DNA of 23,078 nt from Priapulus caudatus (lineage: Eukaryota; Priapulida; Priapulimorpha; Priapulimorphida; Priapulidae), in assembly GCF_000485595.1 (NCBI RefSeq), contig NW_014577119.1, positions 126,794-149,871 on the forward strand, in the 5' to 3' direction. The position numbers were made by a program, and so were the translations under genes. Within the stretch, counting starts at the first letter, position 1, and each line of letters starts with the position of its first letter. The notes below the pieces were generated by a model. The model had not been told where the DNA came from, ran no database searches, and saw only the letters and a list, made by a program, of their open reading frames with translations. Shown here piece by piece: positions 1 to 12,600 of this stretch.

Positions 1-447
1 AACGTTTTTCGATTTATATAGGATGTATTGTCATTACGTCTTGCTTGTGTTGGCATGTTACATTTCATATGCTAGATGTTTAATGTAGTGGAAGCACAGT
101 CCTCATTTAGCTGTATTTGGCATTTCAACATCTCAGTGATCAGTCCCCATGCAGCTTGCATGGATTTTTGACTTTATTTGTGTATATTTAGTATCTTTCT
201 CAAACATTTCTCATCATAATTGATCCACAGTTTGAATACTGGGTACAGGGTACATGATCTCATTGAAAAATTCTCTGTAACTTTACTTCAACTAACCGAC
301 AACAAATGTCAGGCACATGGTGTCCTGCAACTTTGTGCCAAGCCAATTGTACAATGACCGCTCAAGTAAGAAGTGTGTGGAAAGAAGGAGTGAGTTCTGT
401 ATTTTGAATTATTCAGGCTGACCACATGTCGTTTCTGTAATTCTCAG

Positions 448-606
448 GTTATCCCAGATCGCACAGCCACCGCTAAAACTGATATCAGCTTGCCTGCAGG
501 TGGCAGCTGAGGTAGCTGCTGTCTATCCTGCACTCGTCTGGGAGAAGGTGTCAAACTCTGGCATGCTTCCGAGCCTTGGCGGGGAAAATCTCCAGCAGAT
601 AGTTAG
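448..606 (+). CDS. NUP188: NUP188 exon a
   Basis: The acceptor ttctcag ends at 447 and the donor gtaagt starts at 607. The exon begins with the last base of a split codon and ends in phase 2. It reads LSQIAQPPLKLISACLQVAA, then VYPALVWEKV, NSGMLPSL and QQIVR. It is helical and fits the nucleoporin repeat fold, but on its own it is the least diagnostic exon. Its assignment rests on the phase match to the next exon. Confidence 0.7.
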
Positions 607-3600
607 GTAAGTTTCGCTGTTGATTTGCATTCATAATACATAAGCCCCAAGTGATCAAATTCCTGTAAAACTTTGCACGTGTTCTGAATGAACTCTAACT
701 TAAACTCGAAATTAAATAGTATGCCTTATCTAATACGATGTGGCTAGTGCCGGTTACTCGGTTTGCTTTATTCTATCCAGCCTAGTTTCATGTATGTACA
801 CCCCTAAAGAAGCAGGTGGTACTTACTTTCCTAAAATGTTAAAATTTTCTATATTTTGCCCACCAGGTGGTGTAACCGTGCACAGCACGTCGTGAACGGG
901 TTCAACTTGAGGAACATTGCGATGAAATGGCACATGTATACAGTCAAATATTTTCTGTCATTAGGGGGAGATCACTGGAGAGGAGCACTCTAGGTGGCAT
1001 AATTGCAGGGCTGGAATGCCCATGTGGAGAGTATGCAGTGACACTAGCCTTCCTGCAGCTCTTACGACAGGTAAAATAGAACGCAATCACAGGCATGCAT
1101 GATGTGAGATTTAGCATCGTAGTCTGATCACAAGCTGCATAGTGTGGGGGAAATCACAGCCGCATTTTTACATACCTTGCAGGTGATTCAAGGTCTGTGG
1201 GAGCAAACTAACTGCAACAGCAGTCTTGTTGCCAGCCTCATGTTCATGATGAGAGACGTGTTTGCTGGCTTCCATAAGTGGAGATATAATGATCCTACCC
1301 AGAAGCAACTGATAGGTTAGCTCATTCTAATCTTGTGCCATCTCACACACACACAAAATTGGGGAAAAAAGTGAATTAGTCCAAATCTTTGGTGTATCTA
1401 AGAGGAGTCGTAAAGGATTGTAATCTTACTTGATAGTACAGTTCATGTTCGGTTCGACCGGATTTTAGTTGTGGTGCATAGCAATTGTTGTTCAATATAA
1501 ATATGATGTTGGTTCTGAAAATTGGTATTACAGTTTATAGAGCTGTGTTCACATGTGTAGTGTGGTGATTTCCATCAACAGGTCAGCAATGTCTCGAAAT
1601 CTTTCACAACATACTGACTCTTGAAAAGTCGGCATCAGAATCCCAACAGTTCACACTTCAACAGGTTAGTTAGTGTACCTGTGCTTTCTATGCAGCACAT
1701 AGGTTTAAAGACAAGCACATTTGTTTCCAGTGCACTATATTGGATTATATAGCAAAACACACATCGGTGAAAGGAAACATAATTGGTTTATGGCAGACCA
1801 GACGGATTTCCAGAACAGCAAGGCATTTATCAGTCTAGCACAACAGTTCCGTTGTAATTCTGTTGTGTCTTGTACGGTTACAAAATGCTAAAAGTGTGCG
1901 TGTCACTTCGCGCAATCACATCAGTTTCTTTCTTAGTTAAGACGTATTTTCACCGAAGGCCCCTTTGTCTGTGTAGGTGTGCTGTGACGGTCTGCTCTAC
2001 ACTGATGCAGGTAACACACTGCTCAGCATTGTGTCCGTGGGAGTCGAGGAGGTACAGGTGGCATTAGAGCAGCAAACAAGGCAAGGGGTTCACACATGTA
2101 GTAACTTAATATTAAGTCGAACACTCTGTCTGATGGTATGTCTCACCATGTTTACATCATCACACTGCCAGAGTTTTCTGTCACTACCTAGGATCCGTGT
2201 CTCTTCGGGGATGCAAAACTGTAACGTTCTGCCATTTACGTTCATGGTCACCTATGTATAGATGGCACTGTTGGGAAATACCTGTTATGTGATCAGTTGA
2301 TTTTGACATAAAGAAAAATAAGATCGTGGCAGCTAGTTGTTCCGTAAAATTAATGCTTAAAGCCTGGCAAGCAGAAACTATAAATCTGTAGGTGATTTGT
2401 GATAAAAAAAACATTAACGGTCAGTCACGTCAAACCTGTACACACATATCCAGGGGTAGAAATGAACTTTTGAACAAGGGAACGGACTCCCTACCCTCAA
2501 AAAGAGGGAGTCCGCAGCAAAATGAGGGAGTCCGCAGTCTGAGGTTCAAAATTATACGCTTAAAAAAATGTGCTTATTTTTAAGATTCATGCAGTTGCAC
2601 GTCTGCCAAATTTTCTTTGGACATTAGCTGAAAAAATACAGTAATTCCGCGAAGTCGTGCTCCGGAACGAACTAGTTAGTATGGCAGAATTTTCAGGGAG
2701 TCACACGGACTCCTGCATATGTCAAATCAGGGAGTATTTGACTCCGTTAATTTCGCACCCTGCATATCACTTTCATGATTTAGAGTCAATAAGCTGGATT
2801 TAGAAGAGCCACGTTATACAGTATATCTGTAGGTTAATGCACAACTTTATATGCAAGACTATTGTATAATCCACTTCTAATAACAGAAACATAAATCTGT
2901 AGATGATTTAGAAAAGACATCAAACAGTCTGCATGCAGATTAACACGCACACACGCACATTCACGTATGCATGCACACATGCGCATTCACGTACGCACGT
3001 ACACATTCACATACGCATGCACGCATGCACATTCACGTACGCATGCATGCACGCACACATGCATTCAAGCACGCATGCACACATTCACCCACGCATACAC
3101 GCACATTTACGTACGCATGCACACACGCACATTCACGTACGCATGCACGCACGCACATTCACGTACGCATGCACACACACATGCATTCATGCACGCATAC
3201 ACGCACATTCACGTACGCATGCACACACGCACATTCACGTACGCATGCACACACGCACATTCACGTACGCATGCACACACGCACATTCACGTACGCATGC
3301 ACGCACGCACATTCACATACGCATGCACGCACGCACACATACACGCATTCATGCACGCGCACACGCATTCACGCACGCATACACACACACACACACAAAC
3401 AACAACAACAACAACAACAACGAAGGCAACAGCAGTAACAGCAACAACAGCAACATACAACGACACAAAACAGTAGCAGCAACACACAGCACAACATAAA
3501 ATAGTACCACACCGTATAATAAATACACAACGTGCACCTCTCTCATGCTCGCACGTGCACTCATCGCTCTCTCCCTTCTCTCTCTCTGTCTGCCGTCGCT

Positions 3601-6600
3601 CCGCAGCTGGGTGGAAGGTGCCGGCGTCGAGCTAATCGGACTCCTCCGCTTCGCGCTGTCCGTGCTCAACCGCCTGCTGCTGCTGAAGCCGGGCGATCAG
3701 GCCGCGTCGCCCGTCGAGCAGACGCTGGGAGCGGCGCAGCCGGCGAGCGGGCCGCAGCGGCGCCACGCGACCGCGACCATCGCGCAGTACGTCTACCACC
3801 GCTACGACCCGCGGCTGCCGGCCCTCGCCACCCTGCTGCTGAAGCGCGTCGCCGTGGTACGTGAGTCTCGCCTCCCTCCTGCACCCCCACCCCCCCGATC
3901 GTTGTGCGAGCACGCTGGCACCCCGCCGGTCGTCGTATGATCGTACTGGCGCCCTCTATCGGCGGTTGTTGCACTTTGAGTCGGTTTATGATTGTAGGTG
4001 AACGGTTAGATTGTAGAGTTAGTTTATTGGTACGGTTAGTATGGTTAGTTAAATCGTGCGGGTATGTGGTTTAGTACAGTCACAGCTATTTGGTGGTGCG
4101 TGGTTAGTGAGAGAGTAGATAGTACGGTTAGTTGGGTCTCACAAGGTAAGCTGCAGTCGGCTGAAGTTAAACTTGGACGTGTCAGAATTATTTGTTGCTA
4201 TCAGGAAATTATCATTATTATTAATATAATGACGTAGGTAAAAGTAAGAATGTAAGCTTGCAACCTCTTCACTGTAAATAAGCATTGTAATAGCATTGAG
4301 CATATCTGTACAATATATTGCATAAATGTTTATTGTTAGAAGCATAGTGGTGCGAAATTTGTTTGGAAAATCGTTTGGCAAATGTAATATGATGTTCATT
4401 ATTTTTACCAGATGATTGTATTAATTTTGCTTGCAGGTTTTTCCAATGTCACTGTTGGCCTGCCTAGGAAGTTCTGCAGAGGCAGTAAGAGATGTGTTTG
4501 TCTTAAGACTACAGTTCCCAACTGAGGTAAGTGGCGGAAATATTTTCCACGTACACACCCACTCGTAATATGCAAACACGTTTCAAATCTAATATCATAG
4601 CAGTTTATGCACCAATAACAGGTACATAATATTGTTGTCTAGCAATTAAATAGCTATATATAAACCAGCATTAACAAACAAATGAGCATGTGTAAAATAG
4701 TACACCTCTAACTCTGAACTATTTTTATCCCTCACCAGGATGTGAGACTGAAGATAGCAATTCTCGAATTCCTAGCTACCTGTGTAAAAACTCAACCAGG
4801 CCTCATAGAGCTATTTCTGAGTCTCACCGAATTGGATACCGGCACTAGCAAGGTAATGTTTTCTCTTAATTTAAAACTTGTGGTATTTTTTAAGTAAAAG
4901 ATCTACAATTATTATATTGTACATACGCACACACACACATGCACGCACACACGTGTTAATTAAAAAATATGGACCATGTCAAACATAATAGCAGCTGGTA
5001 TAATAGCAAATGTACGTTATCTATGTGCTGCATTGATATATACCCTGGAAGGCTACCAGCCACTCTTACTCTATAATATCTCAGGACCAATGACAAAGAA
5101 ATTACATAAGGCTTCCTTCCTTTCATGATTTCCTTTATAATTTTATTTATGATTAAGGAAATATCATAATTCTATATATGTGATACTTCATTTCAATTAA
5201 AACAAATAATATTGGAAACTCGAGGTATATTCAAATTTATACTATATATATACTAGTATACTATTATATGCTAATATGAAAATTTATATAATCATAAGAA
5301 ATTAAATATATTGATTGAAACTCTTAAACATTAGAAATATCAGATACGTACTTGTCAAATTCCATTGTGCATTCATTAGATTCAATAATACAGCAATCCC
5401 ACGAACTGCATGACTGCTTGTATGGAAATGTGATCAGATGGGAAGATCACACTAGGAATGCAAGAGTGTCTCGCGATGTCCTCACGCTCTGGCATTTGCA
5501 GCACTGCACACGATCGTAGATTACCATGGCTGTACCAGATGTAGTCTAGGCACTCCTCGAATATTCCCAGTTCCGGGGACAGTGGCCAGTCCATCAGGGC
5601 CCAATTGGTGATGCGCGGCTCCTGGCCCAGCTGTAGGAGAAGGAAAGTGTTAATTAGCAGTAACACTGCTTGTTGGGAGCTGCACTGACAATCGGTTTTG
5701 GCATTACCAATTTACCATCACTCTGGATATTCAGCATAGAAAATGCCGGGAAAATGGTCAATTCCTACCACTTACCACTGTCTCGTAAGCACTCTTCACC
5801 TTTGCCGAGTGACATATAGCACCAGCAAATATGTCCATTATTTTAGAAGCCTGAAAAGTGCAAATCTATTTTAGCCCATGAGGGAAAATGTAGCATACAT
5901 CCTGTAATGTTCGCCTGTCACCAGTGCACTTTGTGCATCATTCGTTCATTCGTAATCTGCCACCCTCTAGAGAGTCCAATCTGCTTAACAAATCACAGAG
6001 ATGAACTCAGTCAGGATTGTTCTTATACCCATGTATTGTAGAGCTACGATCAAGATGCCAATACGAATGTACGTTATGTCCCGTTACAGTGCTAGTATCT
6101 GTTTTACCATTAAATCGCGAATCGTCATGATCACGTCAAAGCGCCAGCGTTTGCATTTGGTTTGGTTAGCCACAAAGGAATCAGCGTGCATGTACATATG
6201 ATATGTTTTCGTAGAGCATTTACGACAGGGCAATCAAACCTGAGTTTCGTTGGAACAGTCACAATAAGATCGCAAGTAGCAATACCTCTGCGTTTCTTGC
6301 TGTAGTGGAGTCTGGCGCTGAGCAGATGTTTAGCATGTGGTCGTTGAGCCCCCCGTGCTTCACTAGGTAATAGCCGGGAAGGAATGGCGTCGAGTTGAAA
6401 TCCCCGCAGCAGATGTATGTGGCGTCTGCTCCGCCGGCGTATTCCACCATCTTGCGGAACGACAACGCTATCTACAACACAATGTTGGCCATAATGTGAC
6501 CAGTTGATCCACACTGTAAATTTCATGTAGCAGATGTTCGGTCATACCACGGCTTGCATGACATGCGGCCATTCGGAATTGAAACTCGGGCACTACCATT

Positions 6601-9600
6601 TCAGTGTCACCCGGATAAACGCCAACATAAACACTGATTTCTTTGGGAGATAATCATCCTAGCTGTACCTACCTGCTAGGATTACCTACAGCTAGGTCAT
6701 GTACTAGGTCCACAATTCCTGTGCATTCCCACTATAACGACTAAACACTGATACACACTACACAGTCTACATAGATACATAGACTACAGGGGCGGATCTG
6801 GGGGGTGGGGGGTCCGAGGGGTCCAGACCCCCTTTAATTTCAAGTGCCCCTAAAAAATTCTGCAGCTTTTTAAAACACCAGAAAAATTAAGCAGGAAAAA
6901 GTGCCCTTTATTTCTTCCTGGACACCCCCCTTTCAAAAATCCTGGATCCGCCCCTGGACTAGATACTAGATACACTACTGGGTACTAGGTACATCATGAT
7001 CGTGTAACGAGCTACATTCCCCACCTGCACGACCTGTATCTCGGGAAAGCCGAGTTCTCCCCACAGCGTGTGAACGTTGGCGACGGTGAGCAGCCTGCCG
7101 GTGAGCTTGCAGCGCAGCTTCGCGAGCACGAGCAGACAGGGATGCTGCAGCTTCCGCATGATGCTCTCCTCCGCATCCACATCGTCATCCTCCCGTAGCA
7201 CACCCGTCTCATAGAGCTTGTCGCGTGCCAGCTCCCTCACGGCGTGGGTCTCCTCCTGAACCAGCTCAAACCGCTGCTGCTTATAACATATAGGCTGCCC
7301 TAGTGAAGCATAACGAATAATGGCAATAATAAAGTAATCGATAATACATCTACTAATATAATAATAATAATAAATATGATGACAATAATACCAATAGTAG
7401 CTAGAGTAGTTGATAATACATATTGATATTATGACTGATAAATTGTTTGACAAAATGTTACAGTGCAGTAAGTTTTCAAATGAAGGCCTACTAAAATCAT
7501 ACCAGGTTTCAGTGGTTACACGTTTGTCGTCAGAAATGACCCGTAATATCCCTTACCCAGGTCATCTGCTCGTCGGTGAAACACACCCGCGTATCCCTGC
7601 CTTTGTAGGTCTGGCAAGAGTTGGGTAGTGTAGTACTCCTGACTCACCTCTTGCAGACAAATAATGTCACTGACAACAAATCGGTGACATCAACATTTAT
7701 CGAATCAAAATTTGATCTGTATATTTATTATATTACTAAGTAAATTCTATGCGACCTCTCACCTATTGTGCAGCAGCAGCTCGGCGAGAATGAGGGGATG
7801 TCTGGCATTCATCGGTCGTAGGTTCACGGGCGTCTGCTCGTACATGTGGATGTCGTGATACAGCGCGTGCTCAGCTAGACCACAATTAACACGAATATTA
7901 GCAGCTATGCATATTATCAAGAGCTAATAATACCTTTATTAGTATACCTTTATTAGGTATTATTAGCTCTTGATATTATCAAGAGCGTATTAAGTATCTT
8001 TATACGCTCTTGATATTATGCATATTATGCTTATGTGTCAACGGCATACTAAAGCCTAGTCCAACAAGGCTGCAAGAATAACACAGATACCCATCTTAAA
8101 TATAACTTTCATTCAACATATGATTGACATTTCTTGGAGCTACTATAGCCTAGCTATAGTTGATATTGACTCTTCTGTATTGGGCCACAGTAACGCCAGC
8201 CAAAACCAACAAAACTAAAGACAAACTAAAGCCAGGTACAATTTTATCACAGAGCTATATTTCCTACAGTAACACAGTAAACAATGTGTAGCTTTTGCAC
8301 TAATAGCAGATGAACATTAATCCGCATTTACAAAGACCCATATTGGTTAATACTATATGTTCTTGACTTAGTACTAGTTTTAATGAGTTACAAATCATGT
8401 ACTACTCTACCTGGTATGTATGGACAATAATGTTACCGGAGACACATCGGTGTGCCTCCATGGCATAGTAGGCCTACATAGCATTTGTCATTTGTTACAT
8501 TGGCTGGTATTCCCAGTAAGACTATTACAAACATCCATACCTAGCACATTGTACGACGTGACTGTGAAGCTATGGGCCGTGTTGATCGTATGAGAATGCT
8601 GGCTGTACAGTAGCTGTCTACTGCTCAGGGGACTATCCTCTATCATCCTGCCTCGGAGAAGTTCCAGCAGTAATCTATAACCAACATGTACGTGCCCATG
8701 TTTAGCAGGCCATCCGTTACGTCAGCTCTTGGATCTTGGAGTAAGCATTCTGACTGATTACTCCAAGGTCAGAATGATTACTCCAAGGTCAGCTTAATAC
8801 CCCGTACAGACTACGAATTTTAGCGCGCGTCACACGCGCGATAACTTAGCGTGCGCTAACTAGGAGCGTACAGACTGCATATTTGACCCTACTTTAAAGT
8901 AACTATTGCGAGAGTTTTCCAGTGTTTTTCCCACTTTCATGATACCTACCCAGTGCCGGATTAACCACTAAGCAGACTAAGCACTGGCTTAGGGGACACC
9001 AAGGGCAAGGAGTGGCACCACCAAAGTGGAAAAGGTGGAAAATAAAAAGATTTGTACTTCCCAGTTAGTCCGAGCCGACGCAGACCCCAGTAATGATTAA
9101 AAAGACCCCAGTAATGGTTAAACCCGCACCCTCAGATTAGCAAAGCGGAGTTATAACGTCTGCATTTGCGGACAATTCCCAGGTGTACCACAAGGGGCCC
9201 ACTGCCTGGCATGACAACACTTTGGTCTTAATCGAGCTTCAGCCATTCCATTCTAATGTATCTTCATAGTTTAAAAACACCAAGAAAACATTCTTTCACT
9301 CAACATGACTTTACAACACAATTACAGAAACTAAACTAGAGCGAGTGCCTTTCAGAAATGTTGAAATTGCGATTAAGAATACTTTTTATACAACTAACTG
9401 CACAAACAGAGAGGTCTTTCTCACAACTGCAATCGTGTAAAAACCCAAAATAGATTAGTTAGGCTTCAACGAAAAGAGCTCGACTCACTGTGTATTATTA
9501 ACTAATGAAACAAGATATTCTCAGAAGTATTACTTTCGAGCGGCACCCAAGATTGGTCAGATGTTAGGGCCACCAGTGTAGCCTTAATCCGCCGCTGTAC

Positions 9601-12600
9601 CTACGTATTGCTGAGTAACAGGAATTGTCTAGAGTAAACGATTAAAAATGTCTTCGAAACCTTCGTATTCACCAAATCATGCACTGTACAATTTCTCGTT
9701 CTGCTTTAATGTTTACCGTTGCCATCTTCTAATGGACTTTCTTGCGGTAGCGCGAGACATCTATCATGTGCACGTACAGTAAAAACCGCGTATAAGAACA
9801 TAGATTTATAGAACATGTTAGTGCTAAAATTCCCCATTCAGACCCCTTTACATAAGAAAGCCTGTTTAGGCTAAGATTTTTAAAGTCAGGTTCTTGATGT
9901 GTTCCATGCAGATAGAAGACTTAAAAAGAAACACAGGTAAAATAAAAAAGACGAGCCGCTCAACAATTCGATGCAATCAACAATGCCAATGGCCAATTGC
10001 CCAATTGCCATGCTCACAATAACAGATCATATCTATTAAATAATATAATATTATATAATAATTATATTATATATATCATATAATAATATCTCAACCGCAT
10101 AAACAAAAACAGTGTTCAACAACTAACTCTCCATATAACACCTTACACATAACACTACTGTACTGGTAACACATGCATCAGAGTGGACTAAGCCCGCGCG
10201 TAGCCGCGGTTTCAGCTAGTAGCATGTAATATAAAAGTAGAAACAATGAAAGCCTAATTTCAAGAACTTTGAGTCACTAATTTTTCAGTAAGCACAGCCA
10301 TTTATATAAGAAACATGTTGAGGCTCAACTTGGAACAAACCTCTATGTTCTTATACGCGCGGGTTTTTACTGTAATGCACTAATAGTCGCGACCACAGAA
10401 ATCAGGTCAGTGTGTAACACAGGACGTTCATCTGACTAGCGTACAGGAGTGTAGTACTAAATGATGCGTAAAGTCTGTTATTAGAGCAGCTGTGGTTACC
10501 GAGTCAGATAGTAACACGGGAATGACAATGACAGAAGGCTGCTCTGATTATTGACTTTAAAACTCAAAATGATTTACCACAGCAAAATTGCACGCATCTT
10601 TGTTTTAATTATGCGTCTTGTGTTTGGAGACGTCATTGTGATTGAGAGTCGGGCAATAGCCGATAGCAATTTACGCAGCTGGCTCCGCGTGACCGGGAAC
10701 CGGTCGCCTAGCCTCCAGGCCTACGCGTCGCGACATCCACTTCACAACAGTGAATCGCCGCGACTTGACGCGTTACACGCATGATTGCGTACGGGACGCT
10801 CTGCTGGCCGTCTATCCTCTCTTCATCGCCTCTCCATCGCGCGCCCTCTCGGCTCTCTCTCTCATCACACAACACACGTCGCACAAGCTCTCTCTCTCTC
10901 TCTCGTCTCTCTCTCGTTCTCTAATTTCTCCACACACCACACCTCTCTGATGGCTCACTCTCTCCTCACACCATCACACACACCACACGTCGCGCACGAG
11001 CTCTCTCTCATCGTTCTCGTAGTGTCTCACACACACAGCTCCCTCTTGAGCTCTCTCTCTCCTCTCTCTCTCTCACAATGAGCACAATGTCACACGCGTT
11101 CTTAGACCCACCAGCTCTGGTCTCTGTTCTCATAATATTCTCCACACACCACACACACCTCTCGAGGCTGCCTCCTCTCTCTCTCACACACACACACGCG
11201 CACGACCTCTTCTTCGCTCTCGTTCTCTATTCTCACAACACAACACCTCTCTGAGGCTCTCTCCTCTCTCTCAGCACACGACAACCAGCGCACAGCTCTC
11301 TCTCTTCTCCGTTTCTTATTTCTGCGAACTCGGACACACACGACACCCGTCTGACAGCTCTCGTCTCCTCGACTCACCGCATACACACACAAGCACAACA
11401 CACACTAGCAACACACACACACACAACACACACATACACATTTCCCTTTCCCTCTCTCTCTGCTCTCATCTCATTTCGTCTCTCTTCTCCTCTCTTCATC
11501 CTCTCTCATCTCTCATCTCTCTCGTCTACTCTCATCTCTCTCTCTCCTCTTCACACGCACCACGCAACCAACCACAACGCACGACGCCACACGACATCAT
11601 CACCATTCCATTTCCCTCCTCTCTCATACTCTCACAACGCCCACTACGCGCTGTCGTGGGCCAACGCCCTTCCGATCCTACTCGCCCGGGGTCGCGCGCC
11701 TGCGCGGCACGACGCACACAGGCACTAACCGCCACAGGGTCCGAGACACCTCAACACATGACATCTCCCCATTCCCTCTCTCTCTCTCTTCCGACGCACC
11801 ACACGGCACCACGACACGCGGCACGACCTACGAGCGCACACGCACCACGCACCGAGGACGCACACAACGACACATACATCATCGCGATTCCCGTCTCTCG
11901 TGCCTCACTCTCATTCAACCGCACCACGCACACGTCATACGACAGCACGGTACATCGGTGGCGCACACGTACACGCACAACGGCCCAGTTCGTGGTCAGG
12001 CGTTGGACGCACACGCACACGCGCCCACGCACGGACGTCACGACACAGTGCTGCGGTCCGGGTCCCGGCTGCCTCACACAGATCCACGCGGCAGCACACA
12101 GCGCACACATCGGCTTTCGCACACATCACACACATTTCCGGCAATCAGGCAGAGTGCGCCCATTTGCGTTGGGGCGCCAAGTGTCGCATGACTCATTGTT
12201 TGTTACGCAACTTCATTGAGTTGTCTTCGTATACGAAACTGCAGTCCTAACAAGTTGATTTTCGTACGGAATCACAGGTCTATCAAAGTAATGTTCGTCA
12301 GCGAAATCGAGTCCTACAAAATGTAATTTCGTTTACGAATACAAGTTACAAAGTAATTTCGTTTAGCGAAATCAGACTAATGTCTAGCCATGTCGTCTTA
12401 CGAATTCAGATTCTACTGCGGTCATTCGTTACGAAAGTCGCTGCTACACTTGGCGTCTGGCCGCGCGCGCGCAAACTGTCGTCATGAAACTGATTTCGTT
12501 ACACTGAATTCTTGAATTTCGTAGACGAAATCAGAGTCTAACAATAAGGGATGTTCGTTACGTGAAATTCAACTACTGGAGGTGATTGCGTGGACGCCAT

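Noticed and set aside
313-367. Possible NUP188 exon between cag at 312 and gtaaga after 367
   Set aside because: The donor is good, but the frame required to join the exon at 448 in phase 2 contains a stop.
2933-3499. Long His/Thr/Ala-rich open frames in all three plus frames
   Set aside because: The 26-bp minisatellite has no stop codons in these frames. The products are only repeats, and the region is inside a NUP188 intron.
3985-4135. Several GGTTAG words, telomere-like
   Set aside because: They are dispersed, not tandem, and lie in a T/G-biased intron, so this is not a telomeric array.
7410-7628. Plus-strand frame of 72 residues
   Set aside because: It is antisense to the well-supported EEP exon at 7557-7669.
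11532-12250. Overlapping 100-190 residue frames on both strands in the CA/CG tract
   Set aside because: Frames on both strands stay open together because of composition, and no domain or splice pattern is seen.
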